NCBI RefSeq assembly: GCF_014805625.2
Contig: NW_023998416.1
Span: 31,002,068-31,066,067, forward strand
Length of the DNA: 64,000 nucleotides
Direction of reading: 5' to 3'
From: Glossina fuscipes
Taxonomy: Eukaryota > Arthropoda > Insecta > Diptera > Glossinidae
The notes under the pieces are model-generated. The model was not told the DNA's origin, did no database searches, and worked only from the letters and a program-made list of their open reading frames with translations. The translations under genes and the position numbers were made by a program. Below are positions 49,504 through 61,613 of the stretch, one piece after another (the first letter of the stretch is position 1; every line of letters begins with the position of its first letter).

Positions 49504-52500
49504 GTTCAATTTGAACATGCACAAGTAGATGTGCATGTGCACACACAATCGTTCAGTGTCTCCTTTGCGTCATTGCTACACACATGTCTTTCCATGTTTA
49601 TCTGTCTATATGCCATTAACTGCAATTAGTTGATTCGGTTCGTTTTCTATTTTAGTTGCATTTCTCCACCCAATTCATATGTGATTGTGTGTGCCTAACT
49701 TTAAATGTTCGTTTGCAATTTTTATGCGGCAGAATCGCATTTTTTGTGGTTGGTTGATTCGCCGTCACTGAAACCACACTATATCTGTGGGTGTCTAAGT
49801 GAGCGTGTGTATGCTTTCATGATGAATATTATTCTTTTGGTTCCTCCGACAAATTTTGCCATAATAAACATTTGTTTCTATTTATTTGAATGCGTCCGTA
49901 TGTGGCACAATTGTTGTAATGTTACAGTTTTCAGTTTTGTTAATATTATAAAATATAATTTATAATGATTACATGGTTGGATTTACGTTTATATTTGTTT
50001 ATTTATTTTTTTTTTTGTTCTGAGTATATATTGCAAACATTCTTTGCGTGCTTGTATACATGCACCCAATTTAATGAGAATCAAATTATAGGTCTAAGCA
50101 TGAAATGCTGCAAGATGACTAAACTCTACAGTTATGACATTTATTTCGAATTTGAAAGCAATGTTGAAGGAAAAACGAACAGTTATATAGGAGCTTGTAG
50201 TAGTTCATAAAGTCAAATTGATTAGAATCAAATTAGAAGAATGCTGAGCGAAAGAGGCTCGAGTGATATATGTGCAAGCACGTGCTTATAATTTCTTAAA
50301 ATTGGACTTTGCAGCAAATGATTTAGAATCGTATCATCGAAACGAATACCATACAGTACAGTGGCAAGTATTTTACCACAATTTTGGTCTGGAAGCCCAA
50401 CCACTTTTCGAATCAACTGAATTATATGTATAAATAAATGAAATTCGCATATATGAAGGGTCCGCAAACATTAGCCGAAATTCCTTTAAGCGCCCATTAT
50501 CATGGAAATCAAACATAATTTTTTCCTAGCCCTACAGCTTGGATTATGTAGGCGAGAGAAAAAAAAAAAAACCTTAGTTAAGCCACTCACTACACATTAT
50601 CTGAATCTAAGTGTATTTTTGCGTCGCTACGTTGCGATGTATTCCGCTCAACGGGTTATAATCCAAATTAATTTATTCAATATATCTTTTACAACCACTT
50701 ACGTTAACACGTCACTTAAAAATATTTTAACACAAAAACTTCAAGCCCATAATTAATCTTGAAATTTCTTGGGTAAATATGATAGCCTAAGAGATAATAA
50801 CAACTATCAAGCGGATATCAATAAGGGATAATAATTTATACAAAGTACTAGTCATCGTTGGCTGCATATTCTTCTTATCCATTCAAAAATACATGAATTC
50901 TCTAAGAAAATGAACAACTGATCCTTTGAGACTGTGATAATAGAGTGTAAGCGCTCAGATAGACGATATATGGTCGGTTAAAAAAGTTTTTCATCTGAAA
51001 AAGGAATCTGTGGCAAATCCCACTTCAGTCCCGGTAGCATCACCTGGACAAGTTTAGCGATATGAGGCCGAATTTACAATGAATTTGCTTTTTCGGTCAC
51101 TAAGGCCTGATAGCTTTCTCGAAGGATAGTTGGACAGCAGACCATGACAAATTACATGATGTTGATTGACCCATCTTTCGTCATGGGTTAGAAATCCATG
51201 CAGCGCTTCCCATCAAATTAAGCAGATATAATAATGTTTCCCGTATCTAGCGTATTGTTTGGTGCAAAATTATTAAAAGGTTCCAAAAGCTATGTAGTGC
51301 ACATTAGTCTGATACTATCGCATAAAGTCCATCGAAGAAGAAACCATGGGAAACCAGATGCTCGCAGACACAGCAAACTCATCTTTTAAGAAAACGATGT
51401 AACGACGCTTTTTGCACATACAGCATAGCTACATTAATTATATAACACTTTAGTTCGACCAAAAAGTAACGGAAATTCGTAAATCGCGCCTGCCGAACCT
51501 TTACGTTTTATTTATGTGGCGGTAGCACTTTCCGCAACATCCATGACAAGTTGCGGGCACATTTTATTTTAGATAGTCTTTTGCCAGTGAATGTATTAGA
51601 GACTCGGCATGCTAACCTATTTAACAGAGATTGAGTAGAAAGTCCACATTTTTTAACCACGGGCGGTGAGTCACTAGCAAATATTCAGCGAAAAGTCATA
51701 TTGTATTAAATTTACAAAAGATGACTTGATCACATATTCGCAGAAGACGTGAAAGATGAGAAGAAGCCATCTGTGTCTGCAAATTCAACGCTAAGAAAGA
51801 TGTAAAAAAAGTTAAGAGCTTCAGAGGAGTCAGAGATTTACGAGGACTTAGTTGATCGCCTTTTTTCCCCAATTCATAAGCGATTGCTTATAAAAGTTTA
51901 TCCAGAAATTGGCTCGAATGGTGTCGTAATCTCCCTGTTACTACCGATTACTTAAATCCTGCTTTATTCTGACTTGGCTTAATTTCTCACACGGACGAAG
52001 ACACAGTTTTTAAATATTCGTGGCGAAAGGCAAAAGGCAGATAGCTTGCGATCAAGAACTACGCAGTACAACATTTGCCAGACTGTACGGATCCAGGGCT
52101 AGAAGCGCTCCAAGAAAGTACTCGATGGTCATACCAATTCACTGCTTCATTAAGTATTGAGAAAATAAAAAGAAAGTCCAATTCAATAGACTTCCCCGAC
52201 GTTATTTTGAAGCCATAATCTACAGTGATACTTCACGAGCGGAAGGCGAAGCATAGGTGGTTTTAGAGGATTAGAGTACTGTCCGAACGACGGCTGGTGG
52301 GTTTTCAACGTGTTTCCAAAACAACACTTTGCTCTATTTCGCAAACTTGGAACGACATCGTTTTGAGAAGCTAATGTACATCCAAAGAAGATTTCTTTCC
52401 AGAATTTTTCTAAACAAATCGTCAAAATGCACTTTTAAACAGAGAGAAAGAGTGAGAAGAAGTTATTGAAAAATTAATTTTTAAAAAAATCACAAATTTT

Positions 52501-55192
52501 CTCTGTCTTCATATACGTTATCAGCAATGATTCCTTTACCGAATCGAAGACGCTCTTATATTGTGAGCACTGTAGAAAATCAATCCTATTCATGTGTTAT
52601 TAACTAATCAAATGATATTAAATTTATTTGAATTATAATTTCTGTTGAAAAATAACACAAAAACGTTGTGTACCGTGTGTTTACTGAATCGAATCAATGG
52701 CAGAACATTTAAAGATATTAAATTATATTTAAAAAAAAAAAGAGTACTAAGAAAGAAAAAAACTTTTCTTTTTCATTCTTCTTCTTCATTTTTTATACGT
52801 ATATCTGTCTACATATTACTATAAGGTCCCCCTTTCAAATCATTATCAGAGATATCAGGTGTCGTTTTGGGACAACATTTGAGTCAATACGAATTATAAA
52901 CACTTGAACGAAGAGACAACAAACATTAAGACATATATGTATGTATATACAAATGTATGCATAATTGATTGGATAGATTGACTGTTATTCCATAAAGACA
53001 CCGACTAGGCAAACGAAAGATTAACAAAAAGAAAAAAAAAATGTAGAAATAAATAAAACAAATTTATTTATCGATCGCTTTATCGATCTTTTTGCTTTTT
53101 ATTCTTCCTAATCCGGTGTTGCTGCCATAAGTTATACCGAAATGTAGTGCACTTACCTCTTAGTTTTCGTTCATCTACTAATTGTCTTTCTAGCGAATCC
53201 TTGACTTCACGTTCACGTAATACATCCATTTTTAACTCAGCTAAGTAAAGCAAAAGAGGAAATATAGAGAAAAGGTTTTTTTTTTTTTTTTTTTAATATA
53301 TTTGTAAAAAATACCAAAGCAGAGTCGAGATGATATAAATAAAAAGTTGACAAAGCAAAATTTCTCACTTACCTTTTTCATAGGTTATTTGTCTCTCTTG
53401 TTGCCTAGCATTATCCGCCGCTACCTTAAGTAAGCTTTGTATATTTCTTAAGAGCGTTTCAGTTGATGAGGGTACACCCGGATCCATGGCTAAGGGACCT
53501 AAGGTTATGGTACCGACAGCTAAAGCAGCTGCTGCCGAAGAGGCATCACCGGCAGATAATAAAGCTTCGCTTGGTGTCATAGGCACAGCGCCGCCACCAC
53601 TAACTGGAACCGCAACGGGACCATTAGGACCAGCGGCCCCATTTGCTACAGCAGCTGCCGCCGCTAAAGTTGAATAATTCAAAGCCCTTTGATGTTGTAA
53701 AGCCGCCACAGCAGCATTATGCGAAGGTGAACCATGCGTTAAGCTGGGTAAAGCAGAGTCACGATCATTTAAACCACCGCTACCCACACATTCAACGCCG
53801 CCTCCGCTCACCCCAGCGCCATGATGAGACATATTGTGCGGCAGACTAAGACGTTGTGTTGATGATGAGGAAAGATTATCGCGTTCATTATCACTTAAAT
53901 CTAAGAAAAGAAAGAAAAGAAAAAAAAAAAAACGATTCATAACAAAAAATATGCTTACAAGTAATATCAACAAAGTGGTAATCAAAAATTGGAAAAAAAC
54001 GCACTCCTCCCCCTAATTACCTTCTTCATCTTTGCCTAAACGATCTTCGACATCGGAAACGTTATCTTCACTTAAATTTTCATCATCATCGTCGTCAACA
54101 CCTATAATACCACTGCCGCCGTGACCGCTGCCCATGCCACCACCACCACCGCCGCCGCCGCCGCCAATACTGCGTCGACTGTTGCGCTCCACACTGTCGT
54201 CACGTATTGTATGCGATGGAGAATGCATATCACTACGTTCACTACGTTCATCACAATTACTGCCTTGATCTGTATTGCCGCCGGACTTTGATAAATTCAA
54301 TACAGGACTTTGACGATTAGGAGAACCTGTTAACGTAAAGCGTAAAATAAAAATAAAAATAAAAATACTCATGCGATAGAGTAAAAAATGCAAAAGAAAA
54401 TTTAAATTAAACTTACAATTACGTGAGCTTAAATCTCGTGGCTTTTGTTCGCCGCCAACGCCGCCGACACCGCTACCTCCCAGTTGTTGCCGTTCATCCG
54501 TGCGTTCCTCACGCAATCTGTGAAGGAACCAATCGAAAATACAAAATGTAGTTGCGTTTAAAGCCTTTGTTTTCGTTCGTACACAAAGTAAAAGGAATAC
54601 CTTTCCAGATGTTTGACTATATCCTCGTAGGCCGCACGACAATTTTCCCAAATACCGGATCTTGCTAAAGCATCCATATTTGCCGCTGACATACCACTTT
54701 GAGCGGCGGCCTTAAGCATTTGTGAATCGGGACGTGCATGTAAGCCATGCGGCGGCATACCCGGTGACATTAATGCCGAACCGGGATGATGATTAATTTG
54801 CATAAAGGCCATATGATTAATAGGCGGGGGATTGTAACCGTTCGCCAGCAAAGGTGATTTCTCTAAACGATTCATATCTAGAATATACAAATAAGTTATA
54901 TGAAACGAAGTGAGGAAAAGGTCAAGCCATTGGTAACTGCTTTCATTGCTTATCAGTAGAAAAATATTCTATGTAAGAAGAAGAACTGTTTTGCAACTCT
55001 TGCTAAAGATTTCATTTAATTTTCAATGGCATGAGACAAGCAAACAATATGCTTTAAGGTTTTCTTTCTAATTGAACTCTCGTTTAAATTTATTAAGTGA
55101 ATAACGATCCAACGACCATTAGTATTATAATTACATGGCTGCATGCTTGCGTTTATGTTCGCTTCATATTTATTAAAATTTCATTTTCTCTT

Positions 55193-55224
<32 letters not shown>

Positions 55225-58200
55225 CAAATTATATTTTCTAAATGATATTATAATTCTATAACATTTGCGGCGCCTCCTCTTCTTTCTCATTTTGTAAATA
55301 CAGAAGAGAAAACGCACCTGTACGAAAGGACATTTTATAGTCGCTTCTATCATAGATATCTCTTCTTACTCATACAAAAAACCAGAAAGAAAAAGTGCAA
55401 TAATTTTTTATATGTACGTGCATGTGTACACGTACATGAAAAACGTTTGTATAGGGCATTCTTGCCGGCTTTACATAATCTGACATACGTTTTCCAGACG
55501 CTTGACTTGAGGGGAACAAAATCCCCCTAATGCAAAAACTAAACAAGTACTTAGCTGCAATTTCAGTGTACATAGGTCAATATGTCTTAATTTCAATTGC
55601 GGTATGGACTCCTGCAACATTGGTTGGTTATTATAATCTGAAGCACTTGTGGTACAAGAGTATATTAAGTTCGGCCAAATGTATGCAACGCCCAGATAGA
55701 TAGATAGAAACACCTCCCATTGTCTAAAGTTATTTTTTTGTTCGTTCATTCGTCGGCCTGATGTCCTTGCTTGTGTTTTGTATTCAACATACATGTCACA
55801 ATATTTGATGAACGCTATTGGAAATGGATCGGACTTCTTATCTTGAAAAGTTGTTGTAGTCATTTTACTCATTTTAATAATAAAAACAAAATATATTTCA
55901 GTTTCATAAAAATGTTTATTCATTTGGTATAACTATCGCACCAGGGATACGCGAGTAATTGATTTTCCAAAATTGCATTCGCTTGTAGATGAATTTGTGA
56001 TCAATGGTAATTAGTTCATCGTCGCTGGACTGAGCAATTTTTATTCACATTAAGGCCAAGTTTGTTAATATTCTGGTCAATGCACACATCACTAGGTTTG
56101 TCGCATTCTGTAAACTTTCCTTTCGATCCTTTCGACACTACGGTTTCATCGCTAACATGCAGGTTAGCTTGCTCTTACCGCAATAAGGACCCATTCCTCT
56201 TATTACGTTCAGTTGATACCGTTAGCTTAAGACAAGTGCCGTTTGTAAATCCAAGGAGAAATCAAAATATTTCGTCGGATTTTTTACAGCCACAACCCTC
56301 TGTCTTCTTTTAACGGTAGTCAGTTCGGCATGCATCAAGTGAATTTCAAGTGAATAAGATCGACTTGAATCACTCTTTAATATAAGCATATGCAGCTAAA
56401 ACTTCCATCTTCGACATTTTAGGGAACTTGAATTTTTTTGACTATAAACTGTTTCCAAATAAAACGGTCTTGTTAAGCTCTATCTATAAATATCGTTATC
56501 TCCATTTTTTTCAAAAATGGGCTTGCCCGACATAGGAAATGAACTGCTCCTGCACTCTTAATTGGTATTAAATTGCTAATCGATTGAAATATGTGACTCT
56601 GTTGGTCCGTCCCTCTGTCCACTTGTAAGAAATAATTTCCTGATCAAAAAACTAAAAATATCGCCTTCGAACTTGGCGAAAGCATGGGAAGTTCTTACAC
56701 GCAGATTGATCTTGAAAATGGGGCAAATCGGTCAAAGCAGAAGCTCACAATACAACAACAAACTGAGAACAGACCTATCTGTAAAAGCAAAAATAATTTG
56801 ATTTTTTTCTCTTAATTTTTACTTATAAACTGCACAAATGCAGTCAGGAACATTTGCAAATATATGCTATAGGTTACTTTGCAGTATCTGTACAAAAATG
56901 GAAAAGATGTGCCAATTCCATCCAACGTCATCGAGTAACAAAAATTCATTTCCTTCAAGGTTTTTTTAAGGTAAATCTGGTGATTGCAGTCGATACGGCT
57001 GAATATAATTTCCTTACTTGCTGATAAGCTGATTATTTTGATTTCAACAAGAAGTACGCACTACATTTTTGAAACTAAAACGCGTTCCAATTGCTTTTCG
57101 AAAGTAGTAGTGAGTGACTATCCATTATATTTTCGGAATTTCCAAAGGCGTCTCTCTAATTTGCTGCATATATGGTACTTATGCTTATTGTATTAGCTAT
57201 ATAAAAAGAAATGAATTTCAAGACTAAACACAATGTCAATAAAATTAAAATTGGTTTGGGCGTCATTCACATATAAGCAGTCGACAGTTATTATAAACTC
57301 AAGCTCTTAGACGAACTCCATGACAAATGCTAACATTAAATCTCATCAAAAGAAGAAAGAATGACACTTATCCCTCTCTTTAGAGATCTTAGAAATGCTA
57401 CAGCCGATGAGATATATTACTTATTAAGAACACAAATAAAGGTAGTCTTCTTTCTTCTGCCTATTGCTGGCATCTTCACAAGCAGCTCACAACTTTACCA
57501 ACCAGACTAAAAAACTACATGAGGGATTTCAATCTCTCATCACTTGAATCATTCGCCGCTAATTCCCCTAAATTCCACAATAATTGAATAATGATTTTAT
57601 CACGAAAACGAGAAAAGACTGCCTATCGATCATTGTGACGCATATTTAATTTAACAAATTTTATTTAAAAGGCAAGAAAAACTTTTTGTGTTTATTTTGA
57701 TGAAAAAACGCCACGAAATTTTCCTTATCTCATATCAAAGGGAGGAATAGTTTGAAAATTCAATTGTAAAAGCCTTCAGCTTTTTCCGTCTTAGCAAATC
57801 TGCATATAAAATGATTACATTGGATGATTTCTTTCACTTGGAAAAAAATTACGGGATATATGAAGTTTTATGCGAATGATTTTAAGAAATGTTAACAACT
57901 ATCTTACAGATAGCTGTCGGTTTCAGAGCGGAAAATGATAGAAATATTTCGATATGACAACGTCATAGCAAAAGAGTAGCAAAAGAGAGTTTGGCTCTTA
58001 ATTTAAAGGATTAAGAGGGTTCTGAGAGGTCAGACGGGTGATGACGAGCGGCCAAATCAACACGGGTTTCGCAGAAAGCATTTGATAAGGTCTCCATCGA
58101 CTGTCTGTCTGACACAAACAAGTCACCTTAGAATATCCTAATGATATAATGGTAGATCTTAAAAAAATCTCATGGAAGTGAGTTCATTTTATCAACATGC

Positions 58201-60372
58201 TTGCAATATCCAGAAAGAAACTTCAAAGACTCTATGAGGGATATATATATATATATATATATTGTTGAACAGCAACAAATTCTGATTCGATCCAAGAATG
58301 TCCGTATGTCCGTTTAACTGTCCGAGTAATGGCGATGGTAAATATTTTCGTGAGCGTAAAAGTGAAAACATCGGAACAAAAATTGGAACCTGTTGCGAAC
58401 CGGTTGACTGGTTGGTATTGACAATGAACTAACTCGGTAAAAGTGTACACCATGGGGCAACTTAGACTGAGAAAGTAAAAATGATTGAAATTTTCGCTCA
58501 GAATCAAGAAACTATAACATATACAGAGCCAAAAATTTGCACATAGACGAACCTTTAATATCTGTGGAAAAGTTGGAAAAAGTCGTTCACTCTCCTCTAA
58601 TATTAAAGGATATGAAATTTTCATTTTTACAATTTTTTTTTTTTCCTTTTTTTTTTAAGATGACAGCGATGGATATAGAAGATTTGGCTGCATCTGAATG
58701 CAATTTCCTTGCTTATCACAGTTGTTACCCATTCTGCTTTTCATATTTATCGGCGACATGTTACTATACAAGACCTATTTTGGATATTATTTCTGTGGGC
58801 GATTCCCTATGCTTCAAATAGTAATAAAGAGTTGCTTTCCTATCCTCTACTTTATATTGAGGAAAATTTGTCCGTGACGTTGTCTGTGCGCATTTCTCTA
58901 TTCTTCAAACTGCATACCTTGCCTTTGTAATATTTTTTTGTGTATTTAAAAAATTTTCAATTACTTTTTAATACGATTTGATTTAAAACAATAAAATCTA
59001 ATCAATTAATCAATTATATATGAAATATTTTCAAAATGAATTAAAACTAATATGAAAAATTTAATTGTGTCTGCTGTGATTGCTCTTTGTTTTGTTTTAA
59101 AGAAACGAGCCAACAATAATTATCTCTCTTATTACAAATTATATTACAATAGGAAATCATTAAATTAAACTGCTATTATTATTAAGTGTAAAGCGACATT
59201 AGTTATTATCCAGTATAATGATAATGAAGTGTAATTAAAAAAAAAAAAAAAATTATTTTTTGTTTCATGTAACTGTCGGTTCAAAGAAGATTTTCGAGGT
59301 TTTTGGTTAGAAATAAATCCCCATTTACCAATTGAAGCAAAAATTTCAACATGTTTCACCATTAATTTATAAGACTCTCATTGAAAGTGAAGGAAAAAGT
59401 ATTTTTTCCGATGTTTACTATGTCTGTGAATTAATGAGTTCTGAATATGCGGACGTCATAAAACGCATTATCATCCGTAATTAGACTTGGATGTACGCAT
59501 ACGACCCGGAAATCACCGGTCAATTGTTCGAATCGAGGTGCGAGAGGTGAGCCAAGACCGAAAAACCACCTTAAAGTCCCTCAAAATTCAACGTGATGTT
59601 AAAAGTATTCTCCGATTATCGTGGAGTTGTACGCTATGAAGTGCCAAATTGTTAACAAGGAATTTTTTTTGAGTGTCAAGCGTTGTTTGCCTGAAATTAC
59701 TCACAAAAAACGGCCGGAATAGATTTGAAAAAAAAAAAAAAATTAAATTGGTCTTACTTTCTGGACTTAGTAGTAAACCATATTATTGGATCGATCCACC
59801 TGAATGCGAACTAAAGGAGATGGATGAACGAATTGTGTTGATTCCTTCTTTTTACATCTATCACTCAATTCAGGTTTGAATGGTGCCAATAAATTTGTTA
59901 CGGAGAACATGATTTTTTGTTTTTGTTTTAAACAAAAAATTTTATTTAAATGTCATTATTTTATTTGCTTTTTATAATTCTTGAGAATGTTTTTCGCTTA
60001 TTTTAGATTTCGAAAAAGAAATAATTCTGCATATCACCGAACCTTCAACGCCCATAACATACTGACATTGCTTTCGTGAAGAAAAGTCTTTTAAAGACGA
60101 TCAACTGTTACAAGAAAGAAAGAAAACAAAGACAGGAGAAAAAGAAGCCGCTTATGGAAGATGTGAGAATAAGTTAAGATAGCGCCACACAAATCAAATG
60201 GAATGTGCAGTATTGTGTAAGATTGCTGCTGATCTGTTAAGCCGACAAATTGAACGGTGAGTAAGCAGAAAATTTCTTAAAAGTCGATTATATCTACATC
60301 TGATTGCAAGCATTAGCGGGTATTTATGATATTTTTCTCTTTTTGCCTTTAATTGAAAGAATTGATACTTCA

Positions 60373-60408
<36 letters not shown>

Positions 60409-61613
60409 AGAGAAATCAACAAATCATTCAACACATTCAACGCATTAAAGGTTAAAGAATTATTTATAAAAATATATTTTCTTTAAAGTCTGGAAAGCGT
60501 TAAAACCGGTAGGTGGAGTTGAAATGTCAAAAGAAACACAAGTCTCTCGTCGTGTAGACCTGTGTGCTAAGTAATGAAAATCAATTAATTTTAAAAAGTT
60601 TTTCTCTGTATGTCTTATAGTTTTCTTGCTCAAGTCATAATTGAAGACTTCCTATAAAAGAAAATCTGGTTTTAAGTATGTATGCGTACGCCTATATAGT
60701 CTTGTATATATATTTATATATACATATGGACACAAAAATGACTGCACATTGAAGATACCTATAACCATCAATTGTGTGTTTGCAAGAAAACAAAAAAACG
60801 AAATAAAACCAACAACAACAACAACAATAATAAAGAAAAGGCAAAACGAAATAATAAAAAGAAATTACATATAAACCTAATGAAACTGCAAATCATTTCT
60901 TAGCCACCACTAAACATCAACATCAATAACCATGTCTTTGATACAATGCCAGGCAGCAATTGAAACCAGCACGATTGTTGATTTCTGCCAGGCTTAAAAT
61001 AATTTCAGTTGTTTTTATATATGCATAAACATCCAAGCATGCATGTATGTATATGCCGTTCATACATTCATTTGTACCGACAATTCCGTTGCAATTGCTC
61101 AAGACGATTGTACATTCATTCATATGTACATTCGTATATAACCTCATATTAAATGGTCATATTTCAACAACTCTCGCAACTCTCGCAAACTCTCTCGACA
61201 AGATTATATAGTAAAAGCAACATTTAAAATTGTAATTACGGAAAAAGATACAACAATGTATGTAGATATGTTGCATATTTGTGTTAACGTGTGTTCTGAA
61301 TATTGCTTTTCAACAGTAACAACAACAACAACAACAACAACAGCAACGCTAATAATAGTAAAAGTTCAATATAACTGAAAAATGATTTTTAATTTATTTC
61401 TTCTTTTTTGTTTTTTTCCTTTTTTTTTTTTTGCTTTCGTTACGAGTTTTTTTTTTTTAATATAAAAATTGCTTACCGGTTATGTGACCGTTCTCGTAGG
61501 CATAATCACCGTTATCCAGGCGATGTTTTTTAAGTTGAGGATGTTGCGTTAGATGCGTTGGTGGTAGCGAGAGGCCCACAGGTCCACGTTTAGGCGGTCT
61601 ACCCGGCCTGGAA
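46075..61613 (-). CDS. dac: Dachshund, transcriptional cofactor (3' nine coding exons; N-terminal part beyond window)
   Basis: Exons, in coding order: 61613-61477, 54877-54601, 54517-54417, 54326-54021, 53900-53373, 53240-53157, 48823-48515, 48196-47576, 46208-46075 (stop 46077-46075). All junctions have GT/AG and agreeing phases, giving 832 residues counting the first split Ser. Dac is a nuclear protein of the retinal determination network, also needed in legs and mushroom bodies, that works with Eya/So. Visible landmarks: SSRPGRPPKR at the start (conserved after Dac box 1), MDALARSGIWENCRAAYED with IVKHLERLREERTDER across the exon 2/3 junction, SPVLNLSKSGG, an acidic stretch DDDDDENLSEDNVSD, then Dac box 2 coiled coil at about 415-510 (LLRNIQSLLKVAADNAR, ELKMDVLREREVKDSLE, QKRYRRERKLRIRFQQQLE). 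The C-terminus is WNYPGIDLMATGAFWQNYSES and YYKNSVLFGSAN. Low-complexity Gly, Ala, Asn and His/Gln tracts interrupt conserved blocks. Box 1 (DNA binding) is absent from the window. No frameshift or internal stop was found. Confidence 0.95.
46209..47575 (-). other. Last coding intron of dac
   Basis: GTAAGT donor at 47575 and TTTTTTTTGCAG acceptor before 46208. The 1367 bases contain F1 copy h and no coding signal. Confidence 0.85.
46980..47270 (+). repeat. F1 dispersed repeat, copy h (inside a dac intron, antisense to dac)
   Basis: ATTAGTCATTTTGTC, TCAACGTTCAGGAACACGCC and TCAGAGACCATATGAAG match the F1 head. A CATTTGTCTCTCTGTC block follows. The core GAATATGGCCCAAATCGATC, AGAGAACACGCCCACGATAT is one of the best matches to the family. 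The right end is not recognisable. Confidence 0.55.
48824..53156 (-). other. Dac intron splitting the coiled-coil region
   Basis: GTAAGT donor at 53156 and a CATACAG acceptor before 48823. A second AG (ATATCAG) 10 bases further would shift the frame. The 4333 bases hold an (AT)n tract and a T-run near 49993-50004. The stretch 50930-52450 is less AT-rich and may be an old mobile element, but no transposase could be confirmed. Confidence 0.75.
49473..49501. repeat. (AT)n microsatellite
   Basis: About fourteen AT units in the large dac intron. Confidence 0.9.
53241..53372 (-). other. Short dac intron
   Basis: The 132 bases between the exon ending QITYEK and the exon starting ELKMDV carry a GTAAGT donor and a TTTACTTAG acceptor, with a T-run on the plus strand. 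The intron is phase 1. It splits Dac box 2 near its first third. Confidence 0.85.
55193..55218. repeat. (GT)n microsatellite
   Basis: Thirteen GT units inside the large dac intron, followed by a TATATAC flank. Confidence 0.92.
55629..55860 (+). repeat. F2 dispersed repeat, copy e
   Basis: ATAATCTGAAGCACTTGTGG and TACAAGAGTATATTAAGTT match the palindromic head of copy d. CAAATGTATGCAACGCCCAGA is the next F2 block. It carries GATAGATAGATAG at the place where the other copies vary. The right part (CACAATATTTGATGAACG) resembles the copy d body. The right end is approximate. Confidence 0.5.
56575..57020 (+). repeat. F1 dispersed repeat, copy i
   Basis: A TTGGTCCGTCCCTCTGTCC block is followed by TTGAAAATGGGGCAAATCGG, TCAAAGCAGAAGCTCACAAT and, at the end, GTCGATACGGCTGAATATAA with TTTCCTTACTTG. 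These match core and tail of copies g and j in the same order. TCTGTACAAAAATGGAAA is shared with copy f. The left end is unclear. Confidence 0.6.
58160..58715 (+). repeat. F1 dispersed repeat, copy j, containing an (AT)n tract
   Basis: GAGTTCATTTTATCAACATG and CTTGCAATATCCAGAAAG match the family head, and the ATGTCCGTATGTCCG block follows. The tail is GATGACAGCGATGGATATAG, GATTTGGCTGCATCTGAATG and CAATTTCCTTGCTTA. Where other copies have a short TATATATAC between GACTCTATAAAG and TTGATC, this copy has eleven AT units (58241-58262). Confidence 0.6.
60375..60405. repeat. (AT)n microsatellite
   Basis: About fifteen AT units in the large dac intron; no flanking F1 blocks recognised here. Confidence 0.9.
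61318..61346. repeat. (CAA)n trinucleotide repeat
   Basis: Nine or so ACA/CAA units with one CAG, intronic, about 130 bases from the end of the GRPPKR exon on the minus strand. Confidence 0.85.

Larger units (their letters stand above)
54878..61476 (-). other. Large dac intron (6.6 kb) rich in dispersed repeats
   Basis: GTAAGC donor at 61476 and TATATTCTAG acceptor before 54877. It joins the ENGHIT end of the GRPPKR exon to DMNRLEKSPLL. It contains F2 copy e, F1 copies i and j, and GT, AT and CAA microsatellites. No other gene was seen inside. Confidence 0.8.

Noticed and set aside
50930..52450. Possible degenerate DNA transposon in the 4.3-kb dac intron
   Set aside because: Composition is less AT-rich and some translated fragments hint at a transposase, but no catalytic motif, terminal repeat or long frame could be confirmed.
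59490..59550. GTTCGAATCG resembling a tRNA B box
   Set aside because: No A box at the required distance and no pairing stems.
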